From assembly GCA_017630395.1 (NCBI GenBank), contig JAGBVI010000064.1, positions 1 to 64,000 of the forward strand: a stretch of 64,000 nucleotides of DNA, given 5' to 3'. Shown here piece after piece: positions 27,277-36,820 of this stretch (the stretch's first letter is position 1; each line of letters opens with the position of its first letter). The position numbers and the translations under genes are program-made. Origin of the DNA: Paludibacteraceae bacterium. GTDB lineage: Bacteria; Bacteroidota; Bacteroidia; Bacteroidales; Paludibacteraceae. Below the pieces are notes generated by a model. The model was not told the DNA's origin, searched no databases, and saw only the letters and a program-made list of their open reading frames with translations.

Positions 27277-30200
27277 ATGAGTTTATCATTTGAAGATTCT
27301 CTCAAAAATAATATAGAAAATCCATCTGTGAAAAATATCGTAGAAATTCCTATGGTTGTAAGTGACATGGGTATTGATGATAATTCTATTATGACACTTG
27401 ACGTACCCCCTATGATGATGGCGGCTTATTCTGGCGAAGATGGAAATTGGCAACAACATACTGATTACGTAAGATATCATTCATTTTCTGATGATTATAT
27501 TTCTAATATTGATGACGAAAAGAATATCACTTTACATAAAAAGCAGTTTAATATAACACAAGAAGAAAATTCACAATACATACCATTTGAAATGCCACGT
27601 TATTATGATGGATTCGATTTGGTTAATACGGTTCTTTCTATTCATTATAATACTAAAAATGGAAGACACGGTGCATCTAAGCCAGTAAATGTAACCTTTA
27701 ATGATGAAAAGATTAGATTTGGTTGGTTAGTTGATGCAGGTGCTACGCTTGATGCTGGTACACTTGAGTTTGAAATACATGCTTATGGCACTGTAACAGG
27801 AAGTGACGGCATTTCTAAGGGGTATACTTGGAAAACTAAAAGTAATAAAAATTTAAATGTGCTTGAGTCATTATGTGATTGCGAAGATGTAATCAACAAT
27901 ATAGATGATACTTGGATGCAGGAGCTTGTTGCTGATATTGCTGAGAAGGTAGCAGATGAAATTAAAAATGTTGCTGTTGGTGAACAAGTTAAAAAGGCAG
28001 AAGACGCTGCCGCTTCCGCAGAACAATCTGCAAACGACGCAAAACAATATGCCGATGATGCGTCTTCCGCTGCAATAGAAGCCGTTAACGAAACTCTCGA
28101 AAATTATGCCACAATAAGTTATGTGGATGAAGCGGTTGCTGGAGTAGATGTAACGGAACAGTTAGTTAGTTATGTAAAAACATCTGATTTAGAATCTAAC
28201 TATTATAATAAGACGGATACTACTCAATTAATGAATAATACTATTGATAGTAAGGGTTATGCTACAACAAGTTATGTTGACAATGCTATTTCTGAGGCAG
28301 ATATTTCCAGTAAACTCAATGATTATTATAAAAAGTCAGAAACTTATAGTCAATCTGAAATTGACGAAAAGGTTTCTAATGTGACTGTTGATTTAACTGG
28401 TTACGCTACTGAAAGTTTTGTAACTGATAAAATTGGAGTTTTAAGTTCTGATGTCGCTACAAATAAAGAGAATATCTCTTCAATTAGTAAAACTCTTGGC
28501 GAGTTACAAGAAGATATTGGCAGCATAGACTCGTCTCCTCGTCTCACATATGATGTGGCGTATAATGATACAGAAGATGAAGAAGTTGGAGAAAATGTTT
28601 TTGTTCTGTATGAAATTACTGGCGAAGGTACAGAAAACGAAGTAAGAGAAGCAAAAAGAAAGTTTACTATTGTTGGTGGTTCTGGTGGTGGAGGCTCTAG
28701 CTCCCTTAAGATTTCATACGTTACTACATCTCCTGTAGTTGCGACTGTAAATGACAAAGTACTTATCACTTATAACTTCTCTGGTACCGATTCTTCTGGA
28801 GATATTGTATCGGAAGGTAATTATACATGGAAAATTGGTTCAAAGGTTATTGCTTCTGGCATTGCTACAAGTGGCGAGAATACATTTGACGCTACAAATT
28901 TCGCAACAACTACAAGCCAAAAGTTTGTACTGTCAATTACTGATGATGCTGGAAGTTTGGTTACAAAATCTTGGACGGTACAAAAAGTAGATGTTCGTTT
29001 AGAATCTACATTCAGTGATGCTTATGCTTATAACATTGGCGCTGTTCCTTTCAACTATACTCCTTATGGTGCGATTGAAAAGGATATTCACTTTATTTTA
29101 GATGGCGAGGAGTTAGGGGTTGTTAAAACATCTACATCTGGTATTCCTATGTCTTATATAATTCCTGCTCAGGAACATGGTTCTCACTTATTAGAAGTGT
29201 ATATGACAACCACTATTAATAATACTTTAATAGAATCAAATCATATATACAAGGATATTATTTGGAGCGATAGTGCAAATAATACTCCTATAATTGGTTG
29301 TGCTACGCAGACTATAGATGCTATGCAGTATAATACTGTTAACATAAAATATACAGTAGTAGACCCCAATACAGAAACACCTAAAGTTACTTGGAGTATC
29401 GATGGTAAGGTTGTAAGCGAAGAAACATTAACCGAAAAAGATGAATATGGCTATTATACATATTCTTATAAGGCAAATAATGCTGGAACTTTTGTATTTA
29501 CTATTTCTTGTGGTGAAGCAGAACCAAAGATAATTACGGTAAATGTAGAAGAATTGAATATCAATGTATCTCCTGTAACTGCTGGTTTGGAATTCGACTT
29601 TAACCCCGTTGGCTATTCTAATAGTTCGGCAGATAGATTGTGGTCATATAACGATGTGACAATGACTGTTTCTGATAATTTTGACTGGGTTAATGGTGGT
29701 TATCAGATTGATGAAAAAGGAGACCAATATTTCTGTATTAAGGCTGGAACAAGTGCGGTTATTAATTACAGTTTGTTTGCGGATGACCCGAAGAAAACTG
29801 GTAAGGAATTTAAGGTAATCTTCAGAACAAAGAATATTAGAAAGCGTAATACTTCATTCTTGACCTGTATGGACGGTAATATCGGTCTTGATATGAAGAT
29901 TGAAAATGCTACTGTATATAATAGCGGCGGTTTATTAAAGTCTGATTATTGTGAAGATACAATTATTGAATATGAATTCAATATTAATAAGGATACAGAT
30001 ATGCCCATTGTCATGTCTTATGAAGATGGTGCTCCTAGTAAGCCTTGTGAATATACAGAAACTTCTTCCTTTAAGCAGTCATCTCCTAAGCCTATTACTA
30101 TCGGCAGTGCAGATTGCGATACCTTTATTTATAGAATAAAGGCTTATTCAATTTCTCTTACTGATACAGATATTAAGAATAATTTCATTGCTGATGCAAG

Positions 30201-33200
30201 AAGTGCCGAAGAGATAATTGCGAGATATAATAGAAACCAGATTTATAATGAAGATGGCAAACTTATATCTACATCTGCAAGTGGTGATTTCTCTGTTGAT
30301 GCATTAATGAAAGCTGCGCCTGATTTGAGATATATTTTCCTTGAAGTACCGCAGTTTACAAACGACAAGGATAATAAGATTGATGATTGTACAGTTTATT
30401 TCAGATATCCTGCTGGTACAAGACCTCAAGATAATTGGGATTGTACTGGTGTAAGACATAGAGGTCAAGGTACTTCTAGTAACTTATATGGATATTCAGG
30501 TAGAAATATTGACCTTTGTATGGACAGAGATGAATCCTTGTTTACATGGATAAATGAAGAAGGAGAAACCGTAGAATCTTCTACTATCACTTTAACAGAT
30601 ACATCTGTTCCTACTGATTATTTAAATATTAAAGTAAATATTGCATCTTCTGAAAATGCAAACAATGCACAACTTGCTCGTAGATTTAATGAGTATCAAC
30701 CGTTCTTGCGTTATGCACGAAAGAAAGACAGCAAAGTAAAAGATACAATGGAGTTTTATAACTGCGTTGTCTTTATAAGAGAAACAAGCACAGACCTTGC
30801 AACTACTCCTCATAGAGAGTTTAATGATAATGATTGGCATTTTTACGCAATCGGAAATGTGGGCGACAGCAAAAAAAGTGACGACACTCGTGTCAACAAT
30901 GCAAACGACCCTAAAGAACACGTAATTGAAATTACTGATGCTGATAAGCCTTTGTCTGCTTTCCCTACTGGAAAAGATGGACATGCTATATGTCCTATTT
31001 CAGAGTGGAAAGCTGGTAACTCTGCATATGATATCTTGTATTCTACTGAATATGTATATGATGAAGAAGGCGCATTTGAATCATTTGGTGGAACAACATA
31101 TGAGTTCAGATATGAAATGGAAGATATTACCGAAGAACAGCGTGAAGTAAATATTAATACATGGAGAGACTTGTATAAGTTTATAGCAACTTCAACTGAT
31201 GAAGAATTTTATGCTAACTTAAAAGATTATTTTGTTGTAGATTCTGCATTGTATTATTATTTATTCACGGAAAGATATACAATGGTCGATAACCGAGGGA
31301 AAAATTCTTTTTGGCATTATGGTAAAGTATATATTTCCGAAGCTGAAGCTGCTGAACTTGGTGAAGTAGAAGCAAGCTATTATATTATCGATAATGATGC
31401 CGCTTCGATTAATGGTGGATACCGTTACGACCTTACATTCGGGTATGATATGGACACGAGCTTGGGTATTGATAATACTGGTGACTATGTATTCTCTTAT
31501 GGTAAAGAAGATACAGACTATTATGTAGATGGAGACCCCACTTCTGACTATGTATTCAGAGTTGCAGACAGTGTATTCTTCTGTAGACTTCGTGACTTAT
31601 TCCCATCTGAAATGCAAGCAATGTTTAAGAACAGAGAAGAGAAGAATGCTTGGAACTCCACTTCTCTTATTAACCAATGGGATAATGCTCAGGCTCAATT
31701 CCCCGAAGAACTCTGGAGATTGGATTATGAAAGAAAGTATTATAGAACTTATCTTGGTTTGTCTATCGATAACAGTATAAACGAAGGTGAAGGCAAAGGC
31801 GTAGATAAATCTTTCTTAATTGGTAAATTCTTTGGTCGTAAGAAATATGCAAGACGAGCATTTGAAATTAACCAAGAAATTTATTTTGCTACAAAGTATT
31901 TTGGTAATAAGGCTCTTTCAGATGTATTCTGGATTAGAGGTAATGTTCCCATTGGTGGCAGTATAAAGCCTAATTATTCTTTAACTTTAGTTCCTTATTC
32001 TGATATGTATGTTTGTGTACAGTATACAAGCACTGGTACTCCAATACATAAAAAGGTAAAGGCTGGAGAAACTGTACGCTTCGAAAGTGATGCAGAAAGA
32101 ATGGACTTTATTTATGTTTATGCAGCAAGCTTTATTCAGGAAGTTGGAGATTTGTCTAGATGTTTTGTTGGAGATAATAACTTCTCAAGTGCAACTCGTC
32201 TGCAAAGACTTACAATTGGTAGTACTGATAATGGCTATGAAAATACATTCATGAAAGAGGTTTTGGTTGCTAACAATCCTCTTCTTGAGTATTTAGACCT
32301 TAGAAATATTTCTGGTATCAATACAGTAATTAACCTAAGTAGTTGTAGTAATTTGAAGGAGTTGTATGCAGAGGGTACGAATGCAACTGGTGTAATCTTT
32401 GCAAACGGTGGTTTATTGCAGACGGCACATCTTCCAAGTTTGACATCTTTATCAATGAAAAATTTGAATTATATTGAAGATTTTGTAGTTGATGGATATG
32501 ATAATTTACAAACTTTAATTGTTGAAAATGTACCCAACATTAATACTTACGACATTGTTACCAATGCTCCGTCTTTAAAGTTGTTAAGATTAATTAACCT
32601 AAATTGGGATTTTATTCCTCGAATTGAAAACGGTGCTATCTTCGATAGATTGTTAACAATTGGCGGTATTGATTCATCTGGTTATGAATCTGATTTGTCT
32701 GTGCTCACTGGTATTGCTTCCGTGGCTGTAATTGGACAGTACGATTTGTATAAGTATCACGAAGCATGGTCTGATTTAACTATTGAAGCAACAACCATTA
32801 AACCTCAGTTTAAAGTGACATTTGTAAATGAAGATGGTACTGTATTAGATACTCAATACATTGAACAGTTTGAATCTGCTGTTGACCCAATTGAAAGAGA
32901 AGAAAATCCAATTTCAACTCCTACAAAAGATAGTACAATCCAATATAATTATACTTTTGCTGGTTGGGATAGCGATTTAACTAACATTGTTGCAGATAGA
33001 ATTATTACTGCTACATATACAGAATCATTAAGAGAATATACTGTGAAGTATGTTGTAATGGGTGATACTGTTAAAACTGGAAATGGTTTATATGGCGACA
33101 ACATTATTTATGATGGAAAAATTCCAGTATATACAGCAGAGGAACCATATGCTTTTTATTTATTTAATAGATGGGATAAGAGTGGATTCTTAGATAATAA

Positions 33201-34500
33201 CATTGATGAAAATGGTGTTAAAACAATTAATGCAATCTTTGATAAGTTTACATATACTGCTAATGCATTCAATGGTAAAGAACTTGAAGATTTTTCACCC
33301 GTTGAAATTTATGCAATGAATAAGTTAAATGAACTTGGCACTGTTAATATTCAAAATATTATTACTGATAAAGACCCATACACAATTACTATTGGCAACG
33401 ATGTTGAATATGATGACATCGAATCTGAGTTGTTGATTTCTGAAAAGACTTACTTTGATGGTTCTAAACATATTGACACAGGAATTCAATTGTTTGATGA
33501 AGATAAAGATTTTGTTCTCGCAATTGATTATGAGTTCCTATCTGGAAATAAAACGAATGCTGTATTGGCACAATGCTTCCAAGCAAATGGTACTAATGGT
33601 TTTAAGTTGTGGTATAGCGCATCCAACGACTTCAATGGTGTTAAATTCACTTGGGGTACAACTTCTAACAACGTTGTCGGTATTGATAAACGTGAAATTA
33701 TAGTTATTCGTCATAAAAAGGGTGATAATAATTTGACGATTTACAAATCTAATCTTGACGGCAATACAGTATTGAGTACTGAATTGACAAGAACAAAAAC
33801 AACTGTAGGTACAGGAACTTTAGTATTTGGTTCAGCAAGAGCAGATGATGGTATTTATGAAAATCATGCTACTGGTAATATCCATTGGGCAAAAGTATGG
33901 TATAAAGATTTAGGTGATGATGTATGTCAATCATTGGCTATGTGGACACATGAATCGATTACGTTAGAAGCTTGTGGATTTAGAAAGTATTATTTATCCG
34001 ATAATACATCTAAGAGATGTTCTTTTAGCTTGCTTGCTTCTCACTTATTAGGAAGAACAAAGAAATGGAATTCCACTAATAGTAATCTTAATGGTTGGGC
34101 TAATTCGGAATTAAATAAATCTTTAAATACAAGATTATATAATGCTATGCCTACTCAAATTAGAGAGCTGCTTAAGAAGGTAATCGTTTATTCTTCTATT
34201 GGTCAAATGTCTTCAGAATTAAATTCTTCTAATTGTTATATTACAATTCCTGCACTTATCGAAGTAGACCCGACTCAGACTTCTGAGCCTTATAATAGCG
34301 AGGGTACTTCTATTTCATATTTAAGTACAAATAATTCGAGAAAACGAGCATTTGATGGTGGAGGCTATAATGCTTACTGGCTGCGCTCACCTAACGTTGG
34401 TTATCCCAACTATATATGGAGAGTAGAAGCAGATGGTCAAACACAAGGAATTACTAATGCGTCAACTAGTTTGGGCGTATTAATAGAGATATCATTTTAA
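27277..34500 (+). CDS. Giant multi-domain tail adhesin (2,407 residues)
   Basis: Domains read in order: N-terminal beta region (1-235); Ala-rich coiled coil (236-278) and fibre-like YATTSYVDNAI units; Gly-rich linker near 470; Ig-like beta domains; a concanavalin/LamG-like domain (about 765-970); a region with RHRGQGTSSNLYGYSGRN (about 1061) resembling CotH-type folds; WNSTSLINQWDNAQAQFPEELW (in parts) typical of large phage tail proteins; leucine-rich repeats (1635-1780); InlB B-repeat-like modules (1845-1995; FAGWDSDL); a second LamG-like domain (2050-2228); and a C-terminal domain (2231-2406) with YWLRSPNVGYPNY and GVLIEISF like C-type-lectin/DUF6273 modules. Probable host-surface or mucus-binding fibre. 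GGAAAGGAGG precedes the ATG. Confidence 0.8.
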   Translation: MSLSFEDSLKNNIENPSVKNIVEIPMVVSDMGIDDNSIMTLDVPPMMMAAYSGEDGNWQQHTDYVRYHSFSDDYISNIDDEKNITLHKKQFNITQEENSQYIPFEMPRYYDGFDLVNTVLSIHYNTKNGRHGASKPVNVTFNDEKIRFGWLVDAGATLDAGTLEFEIHAYGTVTGSDGISKGYTWKTKSNKNLNVLESLCDCEDVINNIDDTWMQELVADIAEKVADEIKNVAVGEQVKKAEDAAASAEQSANDAKQYADDASSAAIEAVNETLENYATISYVDEAVAGVDVTEQLVSYVKTSDLESNYYNKTDTTQLMNNTIDSKGYATTSYVDNAISEADISSKLNDYYKKSETYSQSEIDEKVSNVTVDLTGYATESFVTDKIGVLSSDVATNKENISSISKTLGELQEDIGSIDSSPRLTYDVAYNDTEDEEVGENVFVLYEITGEGTENEVREAKRKFTIVGGSGGGGSSSLKISYVTTSPVVATVNDKVLITYNFSGTDSSGDIVSEGNYTWKIGSKVIASGIATSGENTFDATNFATTTSQKFVLSITDDAGSLVTKSWTVQKVDVRLESTFSDAYAYNIGAVPFNYTPYGAIEKDIHFILDGEELGVVKTSTSGIPMSYIIPAQEHGSHLLEVYMTTTINNTLIESNHIYKDIIWSDSANNTPIIGCATQTIDAMQYNTVNIKYTVVDPNTETPKVTWSIDGKVVSEETLTEKDEYGYYTYSYKANNAGTFVFTISCGEAEPKIITVNVEELNINVSPVTAGLEFDFNPVGYSNSSADRLWSYNDVTMTVSDNFDWVNGGYQIDEKGDQYFCIKAGTSAVINYSLFADDPKKTGKEFKVIFRTKNIRKRNTSFLTCMDGNIGLDMKIENATVYNSGGLLKSDYCEDTIIEYEFNINKDTDMPIVMSYEDGAPSKPCEYTETSSFKQSSPKPITIGSADCDTFIYRIKAYSISLTDTDIKNNFIADARSAEEIIARYNRNQIYNEDGKLISTSASGDFSVDALMKAAPDLRYIFLEVPQFTNDKDNKIDDCTVYFRYPAGTRPQDNWDCTGVRHRGQGTSSNLYGYSGRNIDLCMDRDESLFTWINEEGETVESSTITLTDTSVPTDYLNIKVNIASSENANNAQLARRFNEYQPFLRYARKKDSKVKDTMEFYNCVVFIRETSTDLATTPHREFNDNDWHFYAIGNVGDSKKSDDTRVNNANDPKEHVIEITDADKPLSAFPTGKDGHAICPISEWKAGNSAYDILYSTEYVYDEEGAFESFGGTTYEFRYEMEDITEEQREVNINTWRDLYKFIATSTDEEFYANLKDYFVVDSALYYYLFTERYTMVDNRGKNSFWHYGKVYISEAEAAELGEVEASYYIIDNDAASINGGYRYDLTFGYDMDTSLGIDNTGDYVFSYGKEDTDYYVDGDPTSDYVFRVADSVFFCRLRDLFPSEMQAMFKNREEKNAWNSTSLINQWDNAQAQFPEELWRLDYERKYYRTYLGLSIDNSINEGEGKGVDKSFLIGKFFGRKKYARRAFEINQEIYFATKYFGNKALSDVFWIRGNVPIGGSIKPNYSLTLVPYSDMYVCVQYTSTGTPIHKKVKAGETVRFESDAERMDFIYVYAASFIQEVGDLSRCFVGDNNFSSATRLQRLTIGSTDNGYENTFMKEVLVANNPLLEYLDLRNISGINTVINLSSCSNLKELYAEGTNATGVIFANGGLLQTAHLPSLTSLSMKNLNYIEDFVVDGYDNLQTLIVENVPNINTYDIVTNAPSLKLLRLINLNWDFIPRIENGAIFDRLLTIGGIDSSGYESDLSVLTGIASVAVIGQYDLYKYHEAWSDLTIEATTIKPQFKVTFVNEDGTVLDTQYIEQFESAVDPIEREENPISTPTKDSTIQYNYTFAGWDSDLTNIVADRIITATYTESLREYTVKYVVMGDTVKTGNGLYGDNIIYDGKIPVYTAEEPYAFYLFNRWDKSGFLDNNIDENGVKTINAIFDKFTYTANAFNGKELEDFSPVEIYAMNKLNELGTVNIQNIITDKDPYTITIGNDVEYDDIESELLISEKTYFDGSKHIDTGIQLFDEDKDFVLAIDYEFLSGNKTNAVLAQCFQANGTNGFKLWYSASNDFNGVKFTWGTTSNNVVGIDKREIIVIRHKKGDNNLTIYKSNLDGNTVLSTELTRTKTTVGTGTLVFGSARADDGIYENHATGNIHWAKVWYKDLGDDVCQSLAMWTHESITLEACGFRKYYLSDNTSKRCSFSLLASHLLGRTKKWNSTNSNLNGWANSELNKSLNTRLYNAMPTQIRELLKKVIVYSSIGQMSSELNSSNCYITIPALIEVDPTQTSEPYNSEGTSISYLSTNNSRKRAFDGGGYNAYWLRSPNVGYPNYIWRVEADGQTQGITNASTSLGVLIEISF

Positions 34501-34506
34501 ATTATA

Positions 34507-34534
34507 GAGGGTTGGATATTCCCAACCCTCTTTT
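34507..34534 (+). terminator. Intrinsic terminator after giant adhesin
   Basis: GAGGGTTGG (34507-34515) pairs perfectly with CCAACCCTC (34522-34530), followed by TTTT. The downstream ribosome site lies just after. Confidence 0.85.
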
Positions 34535-34550
34535 CATGAGGTGTATAACT

Positions 34551-34865
34551 ATGTATTATAAAGTAATTAAAAACGATAAGATAATCGATGTGCTTGATAA
34601 TCTCGTTTATTTAAAATGGCAGGACAAACATAAAATGATGGTTTTAAGTGACGAGGATGAAGCACAAGCTATTCTCTCTTCTGATAAAAATACCATTTGG
34701 CATGAGCATACTTTATACAATGTGCCTGTGACTGGCTTTGATACTGTTGAAATTGTAGAAATCGACGAATATGAATATAGACAGTTAAAGATGTTGAATG
34801 GACGAAGTATTGATGACATTATAGACGCTTATACTTTGCTTCTTATTGATGAAGGGGTGATTTAA
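34551..34865 (+). CDS. Small hypothetical baseplate-region protein
   Basis: A 104-residue protein starting at 34551, where ATGAGGTG lies eight bases upstream; an in-frame extension back to 34512 would run through the terminator hairpin and is rejected. The sequence starts MYYKVIKNDKIIDVL and is mixed alpha/beta. In related phages a protein beginning with this sort of YYKV/ID pattern precedes the XkdX-like microprotein, as here. No function known to me. Confidence 0.7.
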   Translation: MYYKVIKNDKIIDVLDNLVYLKWQDKHKMMVLSDEDEAQAILSSDKNTIWHEHTLYNVPVTGFDTVEIVEIDEYEYRQLKMLNGRSIDDIIDAYTLLLIDEGVI

Positions 34866-34866
34866 T

Positions 34867-35001
34867 ATGAGACAATTTTATATAGACTCTATAAAGCGAT
34901 TATATCAAAATGGTATGGTGAGTGAAGAAAAAATTAACTCTTTGTTTTTAAATGGTAAATTAACCAAAGAAGAAAAAAGCTATATTTTAAATGCCCTCTA
35001 A
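34867..35001 (+). CDS. XkdX-family microprotein
   Basis: A 44-residue protein that starts one base after the preceding stop. It begins MRQFYIDSIKRLYQNG and continues with MVSEEKINSLFLNGKLTKEE, matching the XkdX pattern: aromatic start, short helix, then an E-K-x-x-x-F/L-x-x-G-K-L/I-T-x-E-E motif. XkdX proteins are conserved in PBSX-like and many Firmicutes phage tail-fibre loci, function unknown. GAAGGGGTGATTTA lies before the ATG. Confidence 0.82.
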   Translation: MRQFYIDSIKRLYQNGMVSEEKINSLFLNGKLTKEEKSYILNAL

Positions 35002-35005
35002 GGGA

Positions 35006-35032
35006 CTTTGATACTCTGTATCAGAGTTTTAT
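35006..35032 (+). terminator. Intrinsic terminator after XkdX-like gene
   Basis: CTTTGATAC (35006-35014) pairs with GTATCAGAG (35018-35026, one G-U), triloop TCT, followed by TTTTATAT. Confidence 0.75.
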
Positions 35033-35068
35033 ATATAAAAATATTTTTATAAAAAGGAGGAAACGAAC

Positions 35069-35485
35069 ATGGCTGATAAGGCAAAACACGCATTTGGTGC
35101 CCTTGAGCGAGTTGACGAATCTATATCTAAAGGTATTATTGATAGCTATGATATTTTATTCGTTAAAGATGCCGATGGTAAGCCGTATGTAGGTTGGGTT
35201 GACAAAGATGGCAACAAAGTTATTGTTCAAGAGGATGATGAAGTTGTTGTTGTCAACTCTTTACCTGAATCTGGCGAAGTTGGAAAGATTTATGTCTTTG
35301 AGGAAAATGCCTTTGTATGGAATGGCAGTGAATTCACAAACTTGTGTAAACCTACCGATGTGTCTGCTTTGGAATCTCAGATTGCTGAACTTGAAACAGA
35401 GATAACAACAAAAGTTGATGCTAAAAAGGTGCAGACTATGATTGAAGAATATGCAGATTCCGTAGTTGAAGTTGTTGAGTTCTAA
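35069..35485 (+). CDS. Small fibre-like virion protein
   Basis: A 138-residue protein. Residues 1-50 carry a beta hairpin region (DILFVKDADGKPYVGWVDKDG), 60-90 the phrase NSLPESGEVGKIYVFEENAF, a module frequent in phage fibre proteins that handle short beta domains, and 95-138 a coiled coil ending VVEVVEF. AAAAGGAGG precedes the ATG. Codon use is closer to that of the highly expressed genes. Probably a short fibre or collar component. Confidence 0.65.
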   Translation: MADKAKHAFGALERVDESISKGIIDSYDILFVKDADGKPYVGWVDKDGNKVIVQEDDEVVVVNSLPESGEVGKIYVFEENAFVWNGSEFTNLCKPTDVSALESQIAELETEITTKVDAKKVQTMIEEYADSVVEVVEF

Positions 35486-35543
35486 GAAGGTGCTACGAGT
35501 ATGAGAGATTTGAAATTTAGAGATAAGGAGGTGACGATGAAAA

Positions 35544-36719
35544 ATGGCTAATGTAGAAAATGGAGCTTTACAAACAGCAATAGATAATGTTGCTGTAGGT
35601 GAAACCGTAGTGTTAACAAATGATATTACATTAACTAATAGGGTAACAGTAGCAAATGTAGTAACTATTGACCTTAACGGATTTACTATTGCTAGTAATT
35701 TTAATGACAGTTATGGCGCAATTTATGTAGGCACAAAAGGCGTTTTAACCATTGTTGATAATAGTTCTAAACAAACTGGTAGTATTATTAATACAGTTGG
35801 AAATGCTATTGGCAATTATGGTTCTGTTATTGTATATGGCGGTACATTTATAGGAAATTATGCTTTATATAATTTCTATTATAGTAATACAATTTATGGT
35901 ACATCGGTTATTTATGGCGGCACATTTAAATCTACTGATAAGGATTCGCCCTCTATCGCAAACTGCGGAAACTTAACAGTTAACGGTGGCACTATTGAAA
36001 CACTTGATACAACTAATGTGTTAAATGTTACTGATGGTACTATTAAGAATTTATATGTTGGTACAGCAGATTACAATCCTGAAAAACAAAACACTTCTAT
36101 TAGTGGCGGTCATATTGCTACATTGACCATAGAAAACGGCAGTGTTAATGAGATTGTTGTTTCAGGCGGCACATTTGATAATGCAGTTGATAGTCAATAT
36201 TTGGCTGAAGGATTTGAATTTGCTTATGATGAAGGTACTGGAGCTTATGGGGTCGTTACTGATTCCAGTGGAGCAAGCAATAACTTAAAGGTAATTGCCA
36301 CATCGTCATCTAGAATTAGGGACTTGGTTATAAAGAATGGACAATTGATTTTTATTAGAGATTTAAAAAGAATTGCTTTTGACTTTAATAATACAAGAGT
36401 ATTTTATAACCAAATTGTAGAGTTAGACACTGAGGCTGATAGATTAGCTTTAGAAAATCCTCTTAATGGCTATTATTTTGTAATTGGCTCTGCTTGTCTT
36501 TGGTATTACAAAGATGGATGGACTCAAATTACTGAGAGACCTAAAGAGGTAATATTTATAGGAGTTGAACTTCCCGATTTAGGTCAGGAAGGTAAACTTT
36601 ATATCGATACCGATGATAAGGAAATTTCTGTTTGGGACGATGAAACCGACACTTATATTGCGGTTTCTAACTATACCGAAGAAGCTTCTGATATAGATAT
36701 CGAGAAATTATTTAACTAA
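35544..36719 (+). CDS. Right-handed beta-helix adhesin
   Basis: A 391-residue protein. Residues about 10-230 form repeated short beta strands with Gly/Asn turns (GVLTIVDNSSKQTGSI, GSVIVYGGTF, SVIYGGTFKST, NLTVNGGTIET), the pattern of a pectate-lyase-like beta-helix. Residues 250-350 contain a small domain with DGWTQITERPKEVIF, and the C-terminus ends DIDIEKLFN, similar to the EEIxALF tag of the other fibres. Beta-helix virion proteins usually bind or degrade surface polysaccharide; catalytic residues could not be identified. AAGGAGGTGACGATG precedes the coding start. Confidence 0.7.
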   Translation: MANVENGALQTAIDNVAVGETVVLTNDITLTNRVTVANVVTIDLNGFTIASNFNDSYGAIYVGTKGVLTIVDNSSKQTGSIINTVGNAIGNYGSVIVYGGTFIGNYALYNFYYSNTIYGTSVIYGGTFKSTDKDSPSIANCGNLTVNGGTIETLDTTNVLNVTDGTIKNLYVGTADYNPEKQNTSISGGHIATLTIENGSVNEIVVSGGTFDNAVDSQYLAEGFEFAYDEGTGAYGVVTDSSGASNNLKVIATSSSRIRDLVIKNGQLIFIRDLKRIAFDFNNTRVFYNQIVELDTEADRLALENPLNGYYFVIGSACLWYYKDGWTQITERPKEVIFIGVELPDLGQEGKLYIDTDDKEISVWDDETDTYIAVSNYTEEASDIDIEKLFN

Positions 36720-36766
36720 ATTTTTTATTAAAACAATTAACTAACAATTATTAACTAATTTATAAC

Positions 36767-36799
36767 ACACCATTTTTAATGGTGTTTTAATTATTTTTT
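36767..36799 (+). terminator. Intrinsic terminator before abundant fibre gene
   Basis: ACACCATT (36767-36774) pairs with AATGGTGT (36778-36785), triloop TTT, followed by TTTAATTATTTTTTT. Confidence 0.75.
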
Positions 36800-36820
36800 T
36801 ATTTAAAGGAGAAATGAATT

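Noticed and set aside
30622-30984. 120-residue minus-strand frame inside the adhesin
   Set aside because: Antisense, Ser/Cys-rich composition and no ribosome site; shadow of the real gene.
34370-34500. Active diversity-generating retroelement target
   Set aside because: The domain type is suggestive but no template repeat or reverse transcriptase is in the window, so I list it only as a hypothesis.
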